Notes under the pieces: model-generated
Databases searched by the model: none
Told to the model about the DNA's origin: nothing
What the model saw: only the letters and a program-made list of their open reading frames with translations
Program-made: the position numbers and the translations under genes
Shown: piece by piece, positions 42,884-55,201 of the stretch
Layout: the number at the start of each line of letters is the position of its first letter
Position numbering within the stretch: position 1 is the stretch's first letter
Assembly: GCA_015178975.1 (NCBI GenBank)
Contig: WHVD01000037.1
Location: forward strand, 62,001-126,000
DNA from: Hysterangium stoloniferum
Lineage: Eukaryota > Basidiomycota > Agaricomycetes > Hysterangiales > Hysterangiaceae
Length of the DNA: 64,000 nucleotides
Direction of reading: 5' to 3'

Positions 42884-44716
42884 CTAGTACTTTGTATGGC
42901 CTCCCTTAGCCTTTATTACAGCATCAAGTCTTCTGGGCATACTTTCTATCAGTTTCTGACATCCCAAGGCTCAATCTTTGGCTATTCCACTTCCACCCTC
43001 TCTGTTACGACTGGAAATCCTGCCGGACTCCGGGTGCTAACTTATACGCACCTGCGCCCTATACGCACCCATTATCAGTTTACCGGAATTCCCACCGGAC
43101 TCCATACATCAGACTTGTCTACATTCAACTTCGTTACATTGTGTTTCAGTCACCGGAAAACCCACTGGACTCCGTCCCTGTTTATGTCCGACCTCGTCCT
43201 GTGCGTCAGTCACCAGACCCTGCTCAGAAAACCCATCATCCCTCTAACAGAGCCCCGTTCCCATTTTAATCAAATGACCTATCACGATTCGGACTCCACT
43301 CCTGCTCTGTTTCCCGTTATGGTTTATGATTTGTCACTATTCGGACTCCGCTCCATTCCATCCCATTCCTAACACCAATTTGGTGTTTACTATTCCCATT
43401 TTATGTTTTGCTCATTTCGTTTCATCATTACTGGATTTGGTATGACATTCACTCCACGGTCTATTTAAACTGGCAGATGTTGTACGTACAATCCAGTCAG
43501 AAAATCGGCTTAGCTTCCCCCCAGTAATCTAATACATTTTCTGCTCTAAACTCCTACTTGAATTACACTGCTCACACTAGTCGGAGCCCACAGGCTCCGG
43601 CGCATCTATCTCTCTTACCTATCTCGACTCACGACTCACAACCTCTGACCTACGACCCCTCGACCCACGACCCCTGCCTGGACTCCCCGGGATTCCCATC
43701 CACCTGTCTGAAATTGGACAACACGATCTAGTGAGGGTGCAGCCTATAAGCTGAAGCCAAGTCCTACTGGATATTCCATGGGTTTCTCTGGAGACCTCCC
43801 GTGTACATACCCTAACACTCTCCCATAACTCCCAAATTCCCTTTGGTGATGAAGGATACTTCTGGAGCTGTTTCTTCAGGTGAAACCAAATATTTTCTAT
43901 GGGATTCAGGTCAGGAGACTGTGCTGGCCAGTCTAACACCTGAATATGATTTTCAGAAAATCATTTTTGTGCCATCTTGGATGTGTGTTTAGGGTGATTA
44001 TCCTGCTGGAAAATGGCCTCACCTGCTGGAATCTTCAAATATTCAATGCTCTGGGACAAATGCTAAGCCAGGATCTCCATATATTGTGCAGAATCCATCC
44101 ATCCTTCAATACCTGCAAGCATTCCCACTCCATTCCAACCCATACAGCCCCACATCATGATATTTCCACCTCCATACTTGACTGTAAGTTGCGTTGTCCT
44201 ATCAGAAAGTGGTTCTCCAGCTTTCTTCCACACATATTGATGTCATCTGATCCAATCTTATTTATGTTGGTCTCATAAGATGACAAGACCCTTTTCCAAT
44301 CATCCACAGTCCAGTTTTGGTACATACTTGCAGGCAAAGCTTAACCTGGCTTTCTATGTTGAGCCTTGAGCAAGGCTTTGACTACAGCTTTTAAACCATG
44401 CTGTTTCAAGATCCTCCTAACTGGTTTGGATGAGATATGGGATTCATTGAAGGAATTGATGAAGTGTGTGGCCTGGACAGCATTATCTAGCTTGCCAGAG
44501 GTGATTTGATGTATGTATGATCCTCCTCTGGTCAGTAGGAGAAAGCTTGGAAGGACATCCTCCTTTCAGGTTTTCTTTGTCTATGTCCATCTCCTGAGCA
44601 ATTCTACTGATAGTAGACTTGCTAACACCTGTTGTAGAGGCTACATTCCTATTGGAGAGGCCATTTTGTAAGAGGGAGATGGCTTGTTCTCTTTTAAGAG
44701 GGGAAATAGCTTTCAT
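42884..44716 (-). pseudogene. Tc1-type DDE transposase, broken
   Basis: Starts MKAISPLKREQAISLLQNGL at 44,716, with the HTH region (GVSKSTISRIAQEM). The middle is frameshifted (ASMYQNWTVDDWKRVLSSYE; GSDDINMCGRK). The catalytic C-terminal block is LDWPAQSPDLNPIENIWFHL, containing the second Asp and the Glu-side motif. The LTR-A copy at 43,003-43,817 then interrupts it. Beyond it the frame resumes with a TAG in place of Trp and an indel, ending SMPRRLDAVIKAKGGHTKY at 42,884. Clearly dead. Confidence 0.9.
43003..43817 (+). repeat. LTR-A solo LTR inside the Tc1 transposase
   Basis: TGTTACGACTGG..CCTAACA, 815 bp, with perfect duplication CTCTC (42,998-43,002 and 43,818-43,822). U5 motif at 43,732-43,765. 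Confidence 0.94.
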
Positions 44717-45337
44717 GATAAGAATGATAGTTAAAATGTGACATTTCATATCACATATTAATTAGAACATCAAGTAGATGTCACATGATTTTTCTTGTAA
44801 TTTTCCTAGCCCTATAGATTATAATATGATATAATGAAATGTGTGAAAAAGAGAGGGTTGCAAAACTGTCCCAATGATTGGTCATTTTTAAATATTCACT
44901 GTGACACCAATATCCATCTATATTATGTAATACTTGGGTATATCAAAGCTAGTATGCTAATGTATATGTGAGAATAATTTCACTATTTTAGAAAATTTAC
45001 TTGGTAGGTTATAAAGCATTTATTGAGAATTACCAAAACATTGGGACAGTTTTGGAAACCACTGTATAGTATAAAAGGGCAATGATAGGAATGAAGGAAG
45101 TCAGTCAGAAAACCTGTACAATAATTATATTATTAACTGTATTATATAATCGTCAAACTTTTCTGAGCCTTTATTCGACTTAATTATTTGTGAGCCTCTA
45201 TGTCTTACAGTATATTTGCCTCACACTTTATCAACAGGATGAATTAATACTTTGTCAAAAAAGGCATCTGTATTTGATATTGTTGAATATCTTTGATTGT
45301 TTATTCAACTTTATTGAAGAATATTCGATTCGTGACA

Positions 45338-45697
45338 TCTTGCCCAATATATACCTCTCGAGTATTGCTACAATTTCTCAACTACATTGAGGATCTCATA
45401 TGCACAATGACTCATTGACTCAAGAGCTGGACCAATATGGTAACCTCTTTAAATTCACGAAACAAGGATACATTTCATTCACAAAACCTTACAGTTATTT
45501 TGCAATCGACAAGCTGTACAATGCCACTTGTCACCATTAATTTGCAAAGACCCAATCTATTCGATTTCATGGCCTTCTAGGCTTACTTTAGGATACAATG
45601 TGACAGGAGGAGTAGAGCAGTGAGGAGGAGCATTGAGAATCAGCACACCACACAAATGGAAGGAGGCAGCCCCCTGTATTTATGTTTGATGGACTTT
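45338..45697. other. No recognisable feature
   Basis: Unique-looking sequence between LTR-B and LTR-C copies. No gene seen. Confidence 0.4.
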
Positions 45698-46137
45698 TGT
45701 TAAGAACAAAAAACTGACTAATGTTGTTGGCCGATGGGGACTGATCGGAAGGACTTGGCTTCAGCTTATGTGCTGTGCCCTCACAAGTTACTGTTGGGTG
45801 TCCTTAAATTTCAGGTGGGCAAAAACTAGTCCTATTGAATTCCTCACAGTGAGTTACTGATTGGAACTGAAGGATAAGTCGAGTGTCAGGCCGAGGGGTT
45901 GGAGGCTGAAGGTGGGTGAGCACATGCAGAGGTGGGGAGTGGGATACTTAGAGTAAGGCTTATAAGAGATGTATGTGGGTGTTCTGAGTCAATATTCTGA
46001 TTGCCTAGTAACTACAACTACAGTGGATTTATATACGAGTTATTGGCATCTAGAAAATACTAACTAAGGGAAGAGTGGAAATACTATTAACAAATAAGCT
46101 TGACTAGGAACTGGAAGGTTACGATAAGTTCAGAAGC

Positions 46138-48110
46138 TGTAAGGTATCCGGCTATTTACTCTCTCAAATAATTAACAAACGTTGACACGGCAAGGGATTC
46201 AAGAAATAAACAAATAAAGGTCCAGTAATTTAAATACTGATAGATTAATTAGCTGCGCTATTAAGCTTAAACAACTAAAGTCAATATTTGTTTGGTCTCT
46301 TGACAAATTCAGATGAACTTGTAGTGACGTGCTCTACGAAAGTTAAGTTCTCTTTGAGAATAAAGGTTCGGGAGCTGAATGTATGCGCAATAAGTTGGCG
46401 GAAACTTGTCGTAAGCCTTCGCTTTCTTGTAGCCTTTTAGTTTACTATTTATAAAGATTTAACAAGCTGTTAAATAATTTATAAATAGAGAGATTGTCCG
46501 AGAGTCGAATATCCAAGCGTTTGTTTAAAGATCGATTAACTGTGCTGTTAAAATGGGCTCTTGAATAACCTAAACGGGCAGGGATTTCAGTAATGAGAAT
46601 TTAGATTTACTTAAGTGATTAGTAAGCCTAAAGGTTTTCCAGGAAGCTGAGGGAACTTAGATGAATTAGCTAAGTTCAAGAGAAAGAGTTCAAGATGCTG
46701 CAAGTGTAGGTGCTTGCAGTTAGATATCAGACTAAGGCTAAGGTAGGCGTCACTTTAGTTCAGTACCTTATGTAATCGTATTACTAAGTGCCAAGAGCGG
46801 CCAAATTTGTGAATCAAATTTTTGAAAAATTTATTATGAAGTCAAAAAATGAATTGGAGTCACTATAATGGTACAGGCATATTAATTTGAGCTTGATGTG
46901 AGATTGTGCAGCTTTAGACTTCTGAGGCATGGTAGTAGAACTGTGCAACTGCACGTTTGCTACTGCACTGCTTATGTAATGTGGCCTGTGATCAAGTACA
47001 CAGCTTACTGCACAAGTACATGTGCAGCTATACCCTCTTTTTCTTAGGAGAATTTTTATGTAAGTAAGATAAGTATATATATTTGAATTTAATAGTTTTC
47101 TTTCCCAATTTTAGGCCCTTAAAACAAGGCTGCCCAATATATCACGTGATGATTATGTAAGCGGCCAATACTGACACTTGTGAAATTTTGAAAATCTCAG
47201 AATTACATGGAAACGAGTTTTTAAGCATTCAGAGACTCAAAAAAAAAGTTAAAATTTGTAAGTCCTACTACTTGGCAAGGGTGAATTATTTTTCAAGTTT
47301 TAAACCTGAGAACTGGAGGAATAGATCCCAACTCCACTTCCCTAGGCTTTAATTACAGATTATCTATGTTGTGGAAGCACAGAAAGGAGTGCGAGTAGGT
47401 CACTTTTTTGCTTACATAAACAGGTGCTGAACTAAAGTGACGCCTACCTTATTTTTGTCCTTAGGATGATTAGATAAGCTTTGAGCTGGTGCTGTTGATA
47501 GTAGTAAAGTAGATTGTTTTATTCAGTGATTTAGGCCTCCTTTTATACATGTAGAGATTTTTGCTTAATAATATCTAAATAACTAATTAGGAAATTATTA
47601 GAAGCTTCTAAAAGTTTCTATAATTCCGCTATGATGTCATAGCTATCACCCGACTCGAAGATCCGAACCGAAGATCCGAACCGGTTGAGTCAGAAGATAT
47701 GTCCGAGATGGCCGAGGATGGAAGCAAAATAGCTTCCAGGGCCGAATTTGGATGAAACCGGCCGCTCGGCTGTGGGAACAGCACGCGTCGACTTGAAGAC
47801 GCGTCGTCGAGTTGATGATTACATAATATCACGTGATAGAGCCGAAAAAATGCGCATATATGCAGTAATATAATATAATAAAAAACCCGGCCTCTTGAAA
47901 TTAGATAACCCGGCTCTATTATATTTATATTTCGACCGCTCTAGGCTTCGATTACATAATGTGATGTCATTCGAAGCTTTGAGTATTTGAAGTTAAAAGG
48001 AAACAGCCTAATTCTTGGAATAATAAATAAAATAAAATAAATGGAAATAAATTGAAATAAATTCGGGAAAATTAAGGGAAAAATTGTGAAAATCAACTGG
48101 ATACATCACA
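46138..48110 (-). repeat. LTR-E solo LTR containing a MITE
   Basis: TGTAAGGTATCC..GGATACATCACA with perfect duplication GAAGC (46,133-46,137 and 48,111-48,115). Without the MITE it is about 1262 bp. A minus-strand TATA box (ATGTATAAAAGGAG at about 47,540) sets orientation. The ends resemble LTR-D. Confidence 0.9.
46741..47449. mobile_element. MITE / non-autonomous TA-inserting DNA transposon
   Basis: 709 bp with terminal inverted repeats AGGTAGGCGTCACTTTAGTT / AACTAAAGTGACGCCTACCT (about 30 bp including flanking matches), bounded by TA (46,739-46,740 and 47,450-47,451). The uninterrupted LTR-E sequence is visible near 37,970-37,990. No transposase frame; TA target suggests mobilisation by a Tc1/mariner-like enzyme. 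Confidence 0.88.
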
Positions 48111-48503
48111 GAAGCTGTGATCAACCGAGAGTGGAATTACAAGAAAAGGAAATAGTCCAAGGGTTACAGGTATATATGGCATAGGTGAAACATAGAGTAG
48201 AGCGGATCAACATAAGTAAAAAGGGGATGTACATATCAAAGTATAACCAGATGGTATGAGTATAATTTGACAGGGCATAAATGGGGTTTGATCACCGTGA
48301 AGGTATATGCCAGTGTCAGTGTTCCGACAGTTGCCGAAATGATGACTTGATCAATAACTTGGAACATCAATAGATGGTAGTATCCTTGGGGACCATCGGG
48401 TTGCGGCATGGTTACAACATGGTCATAACATAGCCACCATATTCCACCAGGAACTTCCAAAATTCCTCATGGAGCCCACAAAGTTCCCTAGCCACTACCA
48501 CCT

Positions 48504-49717
48504 TGTGAAGGGTATGCATATATGCTTGATTGGACAGTGGAATAATATGCATATTATAGTACTTTATTATCTAGTTTCTATTCCTTTTCTTTAATTCTCT
48601 ATATCTTTCGAGCATACCCGTATTTCTTAGTTCGAAGTCTTGTGTATACCTATGGGCACTCTCGGCGCCAAAAAGACAGACATCTTTTACCCAGCAGACA
48701 CCACCTCGTAAATGACTCAGACGTCAAATAGCGAGAGGTGTCAAGGGTAACATCTCAACTACCTATAAAAGGTAGTGTTTTCTCGTATACTAACAGACTT
48801 TGAACTCGAACTGCGAAGGTCGAGTTCCACTCTAAGATCTTTGCGCTCATTGACACTATAGTCGACTCACGCTACTATTTCTTTACTTTAGATATTCAGC
48901 CTCTCGTTGATTATCTATTTACGTCTAGTTACGAGTTGTACCGTAAAGGTCAACTCTTTCATTCTCTCATTCTAGTCATCACAAGCAACTGTACAGTTGC
49001 TCTTGTGACACGTAGTGCATCTCCTTACTAGTACTGTCAGTCTAGTAATCTACGGTATTGCACTGAACTGTTAAGTGCCGTGTCGGGAACTTATTCCAGA
49101 ACTATCGGAAAGTCACTGGGAAGTCGGAAACTCGTGGATAGGGTCAGGACGTCGGCTTCAGCTTATGTGCTGCGCCTCTACGCAAATGCTCAATGTCCTT
49201 AATTTCAGAAGTAAAACTTTACGACGGAAGATATGGATATTCAGAGTTCTGAAGAGTTCTGAATATCGAGCATACAGAAAGATGGGAGGAGGAATAAGAA
49301 ACTAAGTCGATATCAGATCTAAGGTAAAGTACAAATTTGCGGAAATTAATATAAGTCTACTTGTTATTGTACTACAAACTAAGACCATAATAAGACGGAA
49401 ACAGAAGTGTTCTTAAAACGGAAATACAATAAGACATATTAGGGAGACAATATTCCGAAACGGGAATACAACAAACAAACGAGTGAATACTTGTCAACGG
49501 ACAAATTACCAAATGTGGAGCAAGGGAAGAATGCGGATGATACGGTAACTATGATGTTCCGTAGTCGGGGATCAGAAGTCGGAAGTTGGAGATCAGAAGT
49601 CGGGTATTGAAACATCCGGGAACGGGTCGTAACATGAACGGTCAATACCTGCTAATAGTAGTTGAATAAACACTATTCTTCGTATATTGAGTGGTCAGAA
49701 TCTATTGACTCTTCACA
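48504..49717 (+). repeat. LTR-F solo LTR (with nested LTR) inserted in the antisense gene
   Basis: TGTGAAGGGTATG..GACTCTTCACA, with perfect duplication CACCT (48,499-48,503 and 49,718-49,722). Net length about 643 bp after removing the nested LTR. Confidence 0.88.
49069..49634 (-). repeat. LTR-C-related solo LTR nested in LTR-F
   Basis: TGTTAAGTGCCG..GGGTCGTAACA, 566 bp, with perfect duplication TGAAC (49,064-49,068 and 49,635-49,639). U5 motif on the minus strand at 49,146-49,182. Confidence 0.9.
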
Positions 49718-50739
49718 CACCTGCACCTTATTGCTCTTCCTAAGCAACTCATTTTGGGCCTCTATGCCCTCAGCGATCCACCCCAAAACCTCATCCAAAC
49801 CTGAAAACCCGTCTGACCCACTTGTTTCCCATGCCACGGACCCCATGGGCAGCTCATGAATGAGCGAGCACCTCACTTTGAGGTGCATGCACTGAAAGCA
49901 GCCCAGTCCCTGCCCGGACTTCCGATTGCAATCAGTGTTCCAGTCATTACAACTGGAACACTGCAGGTCATTCCTCATTGGTAGGCAGACTGGTGCTGCT
50001 TTCCTTGCCTTCTGTTGATGTGGTTAGTTTCCCAGAACATCTGTGGACCTGAGACTTACCTTTTGGGGGCTCTCCAGCTCCCCCTCAGACTCCAACTTGA
50101 CCTCTGCCATCTTGCACTGAAAAAGCCAAGTTAGTCAAGTCGACATGATAAATCAATAGGACTTACCTTTTCTGCAGCAACCGTGGCCCTATCCACAGCC
50201 ACCCTGGCTTTCTCCATGGCAACTCGTGCGGCCTCCTCCTCATCCCACTTCCTCTCTCTCAGCCTCCTCCTCTGTGGCCAGTGCCACCTGGTACTCCCTG
50301 TCCAGCTACTCTTCAGCCTCTCTGGCCTCCCTCTCCACCTCCTCTTGTTGTCAATGCTGTTCCTCCCACTGCACCAAGATTTGGGCAGTGGTGAGTCTCT
50401 CCAACCCTCTAATCGTTCTCCTGGCTTCAGGTAAGGTCCACATTTCTGGTAGCGGGGTGCCCAATATGTATGTATTTCCCATGGAGGGCCCAGCAGTTGG
50501 GATTGGCTTGCGTGGCATTGGTTTGGGACCCATGTCAATGATGGAGGTAATAAAGAAGAAGAAATTTCATTTTTTCAATTTTTTATATAGGCTCGTCGCA
50601 TCTGAACCTTACCTTCCAGATCATGTGACTCTATGACACATATGTGTAACTGACATGACTTTTGACATATGCACGTAGCCGACAAAAACCTTATCAAGTT
50701 CTAGAGCCTCTTTGGGACTTCGACATAAAGGGAGAGTAC

Positions 50740-51484
50740 TGTTACAACTGGAATTCCTGCTGGACTCTGTACATCAGACCTGTCCACATTCAACATTCGT
50801 TACTTCATGTATCAGTCACTGGAAAATCCACCAGACTCTGTCCCTGTCTATCTCTGACCCCATCCCATGCATCAGTCACCGGATCCCACTCAGAAAACCT
50901 GACATTCCTCTAACTGAGCCCTGTTCCCATTATAGTCAAATGACCTGTCACAATTCAGACTCCACACCCACTCCATTCCCATTATGGTTTTATGACCTGT
51001 CACGATTCAGACTCCACTCCGTTCTGTCCCGTTCCTAACACCAAGTTTGGTGTTTATTTATCTTGTTTCATATTTGTTAGTTTAGTTTTCATTATTACTG
51101 GATTTGGTATGTTGTTCATTCCACAGTCTATATACATAGTCTGGCAGATGTTGTACATACAATCCAGTCAGAAAATCAGCTTAGATTCTCCCCAGTAATC
51201 TTAGTATATTTTCCACTCTAAATTCCTCTTTGAATCACACTGCTCTTACTAGTTGGAGCCCATGGGCTCCAATGCATCTATTACTCGACCTCTGACCTAT
51301 GTATCTATCTCGACTCCCTGACCTCTTGACCCACGAACCCCACCTGGACTCCCTGGGATTCCTGTCCACCCATTTGAAATTGGACAAAACAATCTCACGA
51401 GGGTGCAGCCTATAAGCTGAAGCCAAGTCCTACTGGATTTCCCACAGGTTTCTCCAGAAACCCTCCATGTACACACCCTTAACA
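50740..51484 (+). repeat. LTR-A 3' LTR of the truncated Gypsy copy
   Basis: TGTTACAACTGGAATTCC..CACCCTTAACA, 745 bp, directly after a polypurine tract. AGTCAGAAAAT conserved near 51,167; U5 motif at 51,398-51,431. Confidence 0.88.
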
Positions 51485-51829
51485 CATAGTCATATACTTA
51501 TTCTTTAGTTTTAATCTCGACTTAGTTAACCTTCTCCTGTGTTCTTTCTGTACACTTGATATCCAGAACTCTCTGGACTCTGGACATCTGGAGCCCCCAG
51601 GAACTCCAAGTATCTGTAAACACTCTGGATATATCTGCCCTCTAAAATATGGACACCTGAGTGAGTGCACGAGGGTGCAGCAATTAAGCTGAAGCCAAGT
51701 CCAATCTGTATTCTCTGGTAATATTCCAATACTCCCTGAATTACATAATCCCTGGAAACTCCATGGACATATCTCTGGGAAGTATCCAGAATATCCACTG
51801 GGAAATTGGCCTGAAATCCAGAACTTAAC
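51485..51829 (+). repeat. LTR-G 3' part
   Basis: U5 motif at 51,670-51,703 with loop AATTAA; ends AACTTAACA at about 51,830. Similar to 40,380-40,620. Confidence 0.55.
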
Positions 51830-51833
51830 ACAC

Positions 51834-52317
51834 TGACACAAATTGAATTTCTACTCAACAAAGTCAAATACCAATTGAATAATATTCTATTTATCGAATT
51901 CAGAAGCCTCATTTGACAAAGTATTACTTCACCCTGTTGATAAAGCATGAGGTAAAGATAGGACACAGAAGCACACCAGTAATTATGTATGTTGAAGAAA
52001 TCTCAGATAGAAGTTAAATTAACAATATAATATTAAGGATACAGATTATAATACAGGTTTTCTGACTAACTTCCCTTGCTCCTATCATTGCCCTTTTATA
52101 CTATTTATCATTTACCTATGATGATAATATGATATCAGAATGAAATCATCAATGACATCAAACTGAGACAAGTTGAACATTAGTTGAAGACAATCTCAAA
52201 AATAGTTGAGTTGGAAATTGAGTCAGAATGTTGAAGGAATGTTGAAGAAATGTTGAAGAAAGTCAAAGGAAAGTCAAATTGAATATTGTTGACATTTGAG
52301 CTTGTACATTCGTGACA
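51834..52317 (-). repeat. LTR-B solo LTR (diverged)
   Basis: TGACACAAATTG..ACATTCGTGACA. Contains the uninterrupted site (GCCCTTTTATACTATTTATC) where the Tc1 element sits in the 42,344 copy. Flanks CACAC / GTCAC match only partly. Confidence 0.75.
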
Positions 52318-53637
52318 GTCACCTTAGCTATTTGGCATACTGCATGCAAATACTGAGGTGAGATAGTTATCATTACCATTATCTAGCTCTTTTACTTATT
52401 TTCATTACCTAGTTCTTATTCTCATACATATCTAGATAAATCAATACAGCTATTTGGCATACTGCATGCAAATGAGTTCTTATTCTTGTATCTAGCACTT
52501 TTGTTTCTTACAGTGCTCACATACATACATAGACCTTCAAACTATTAATAGGGGATATTCAATGAATATCTCAGAAGAATAAAAGAAAAATAAAATGTAG
52601 AAAAATATAATAAAATCAGAAATTATATTAGTAATGTGAGCCCTTAGAAACTTAGTCCTATTCCTCACAGGGGATTAATATGTATGTACTCAATCAGTGA
52701 CTGTTAGGATTGGGAATCCCACTGTATGTGTTAGGAAGCACCTTTTCAGAACCCCACCTGTAGTATTCACCTTTCTGGCAACCTGCTTTCAGTGTCTTTG
52801 ATGTGTTAAGGACTGGGTTTCCAAGAGGCTCCTGTTAGGCCACAGAACACAGTATTGGGCAAGTTGTGGGTCTGCCAAGGATTGATAGGACTATGGCTTC
52901 AGCTTCAGCTTACAGTATGTGCTGTACCCTTATAAAACTGTCATTGTCCTAATTTTAGGCAGACAAAAACTTAGCATATTTTTGGACAAGAGGGTGAGGA
53001 CTGAAACTAGGGTAGACTGAGAATGAAACCAGATTCAAAGTCAATATTTGAAATAAAGTGCAGCTTTACAGTCTTTACACTAAGAGCAGGTATAGCCTCT
53101 ACAAATTAGGAGACAAAAGGTAGACTAAAAGTAAGAACAAAGACATAGACAAATACATAGGTCTAATAGTGAGGTACAGTGTAATTGGGTAGTCACAGGT
53201 AGTCTCAAACTAGAGACAAAGGATTGTTGGAGGAAAGTCCTATTTGGGAGACAAGGATTATCCTAAAGGTAAATACTGGTAACAAGTGTATTTTTGGAGG
53301 GGTGTTAGGATTGGGAAACCCACTGGGCCCCAGATTCAACCCATAAGCACTTCTCTCTATTGTCTAGGATGAGCTGTCACCTGACTCCATTCAGACATCC
53401 CAGACCCTCTGTTAAGTACAGGAAATATACCCAGGTTTCTGGTGAATATTCCAAGGACTTTCCAGAAATAGTCTGGGGAATAGTCCACAGAGTTTCCAGG
53501 CAATCATCTGGAGAGTATTGGAATATTACCAGGGTATGAGAAGGACTTGACCTCAGCTTATGTGCTGTGCCCTCACACAATTGTCAGGTTGTAACTTCAA
53601 ACAAGTGTTGGTCTAGAAAAGCTCTGTGGCGTCTGAG
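52318..53637. repeat. Degraded LTR mosaic; no gene
   Basis: Two TGTTAGGATTGGGAA starts (about 52,702 and 53,303) and minus-strand U5-like motifs (about 52,885; 53,542-53,575) indicate overlapping LTR remnants. Boundaries cannot be fixed. Confidence 0.5.
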
Positions 53638-54429
53638 TGTTATGACTGTGTCAAAACCATGTTGCAACCCAACGGTCCCTGAGGATACTACCATCTATCA
53701 ATGTCCCAAGTTATTGATCAAGTCATCGTTTTGGCAACCATTGGAACACTGACACTGATGTATACCTTCACGGCAATCAAACCCCATTTACACCCCTGTC
53801 AAAATATACTCGTACCATCTGGTTATGCTTTGATACATCCCCTTTTCGTTATGATGATCCGTTTTACTCTATGTTTCACATATCCCGTATATACCCGTAG
53901 CCTGTGGACTATTCCCTTTTCTCGTAATCCCACTCTCAGCTAAATCATGGCTTCCAATGTTATCGTAACCTACTGGTTCCTAGTCAAGTTTATTTGTCAA
54001 TTGTGTTTCCGCTCTTCCCTTAGTTAGTAGTTTCTAGATGCTGATAACTCGTATATAGACCCGCTGTAATGTAACTACTAGACAATCAGAATATTGACTT
54101 AGATACCCCTCTAATCTCCGACTCTGTTATCTATTCACAACCACCACATTCTGACTCCATCCAATTTACGATTCAACCTACATTTACTACTTCAACCTCT
54201 AGTCTCTGACTCTCAGTCTCCAATTCTCCGACCCAACCCTCGACTTATCCTTTGGTTTCCGATCAGTAGTTTACCGAGAGGTTTACTCGACAGGACTAGT
54301 TTCCACCCACCTGAAATTTAAGGACACCCGACAGTAACTTGCAAGGGTGCAGCACATAAGCTGAAGCCAAGTCCTTCTGTTTGGTCCCCTTTGGTCTACT
54401 GACATCCATCAGTTTTCTGTTCTTAACAC
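53638..54429 (+). repeat. LTR-C solo LTR
   Basis: TGTTATGACTGTG..TGTTCTTAACA, 792 bp, perfect duplication CTGAG (53,633-53,637 and 54,430-54,434). U5 motif at 54,342-54,375. Confidence 0.92.
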
Positions 54430-54534
54430 TGAGAATACATGAGAGAACTAGAAGTCAGAGGGCCTGAGGGCTCTGAAAATATGTGGGTGAGGGCAAGTAG
54501 TCAGATGACACAAAATGTTACATAAGCTTGAGGG

Positions 54535-55201
54535 TGTTACAACCCATGCGCTCAGCACACCATCAGACCCAATTGGCCCTCATGCAAAACTCCAATTACT
54601 TGCAAACTGTTGGTATCCTGACTAACCCCATTAAGCACCTTCATTGTTCCCAATTAGTATTTCTGTCTGCCCCTTATCCTATACAACCAGTTTACACCTT
54701 TTCCACCCCTATAGTAGTCTACATCCAGATTTATGATGTTCCATCTGTCAGTCTCCATTTTCACATCACTCTATATGTACTTCCATCTTCTCCATTAGTA
54801 CTTCTCTTTGTTCTGTTTTCATTCGGATAAGTGCCAGATTTCTGTATATATGCCACTCATGTATCATAGTATTAGATCAATCAGAATACCAACTCATAAC
54901 ACTCCTAAACAACTCTCATAGTCTCACTCTAAATATCCTGCTCTCCACCTCTGCTTGCACTCGCACACCCTCAGTTTCTGACTCTCAGTTTCCGACCCTT
55001 CAACCCAACCCTCAACTTATCCTTCAGCTTCTGATCAGTGACTTACCGAGAGGATTATTTGACAGGACTAGTTTCCCGCCTGCCCAAAATTTAAGGACAC
55101 CTGATGGTAATTTGCAAGGGCACAGCATATAAGCTGAAGCCAAGTCCTTCTGCTCAGTCCCTGTCAGTCTACTGACATCAGTCAGGTTTCTGTTCTTAAC
55201 A
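54535..55201 (+). repeat. LTR-C solo LTR
   Basis: TGTTACAACCCATGC..TGTTCTTAACA, 667 bp, perfect duplication GAGGG (54,530-54,534 and 55,202-55,206). U5 motif at 55,115-55,148. Confidence 0.92.

Larger units (their letters stand above)
42647..45064 (-). mobile_element. Tc1/mariner element with 209-bp terminal inverted repeats
   Basis: Begins CAGTGGCTTCTAAAACTG and ends CAGTTTTGGAAACCACTG, flanked by TA on each side (42,645-42,646; 45,065-45,066). Inverted repeats span 42,647-42,854 and 44,856-45,064, each with ACTGTCCCAATG-type words at both ends (IR/DR layout). A matching empty site is visible in another LTR-B copy (52,080-52,125 region). An LTR-A solo LTR lies inside. Confidence 0.93.
42344..45337 (+). 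repeat. LTR-B solo LTR split by a Tc1/mariner element
   Basis: TGTCATGAACATAC..CGATTCGTGACA with perfect duplication TCTTG (42,339-42,343 and 45,338-45,342). Without the nested DNA it is about 574 bp, enlarged by minisatellites. Confidence 0.92.
45698..48430 (-). repeat. LTR-C solo LTR split by LTR-E
   Basis: TGTTAAGAAC.. (45,698-46,137) resumes at 48,111 and ends GGTCATAACA at 48,430, the reverse complement of the LTR-C start. U5 motif at 45,751-45,784 (minus). No matching outer duplication (ACTTT / TAGCC). Confidence 0.8.
48431..50533 (-). pseudogene. Second copy of the antisense Zn2Cys6-type gene
   Basis: Start conserved (MGPKPMPRKPIPTAGPSMG at 50,533). Both introns keep GT..AG at equivalent places (after VAAEK; after SPQK). 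All six cysteines remain with the same spacing (CSSCNDWNTDC-X9-CFQCMHLKVRC), as does GLDEVLGWIAEGIEAQNELL, with GAG where copy 1 has TAG. Exon 1 has stops and a longer middle. The distal part (ELCGLHEEFWKFLVEYGG-like) is at 48,431-48,503 beyond the LTR-F insertion. Confidence 0.75.
48431..51484 (+). mobile_element. 5'-truncated second copy of the Gypsy element (3' internal region plus 3' LTR)
   Basis: 48,431-48,503 and 49,718-50,739 align with 27,370-28,429 of the full-length copy, followed by a 3' LTR at 50,740-51,484. The piece keeps the antisense gene and the polypurine tract. An LTR-F insertion (48,504-49,717) splits it. Divergence from the first copy is high, so it is much older. Confidence 0.85.
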
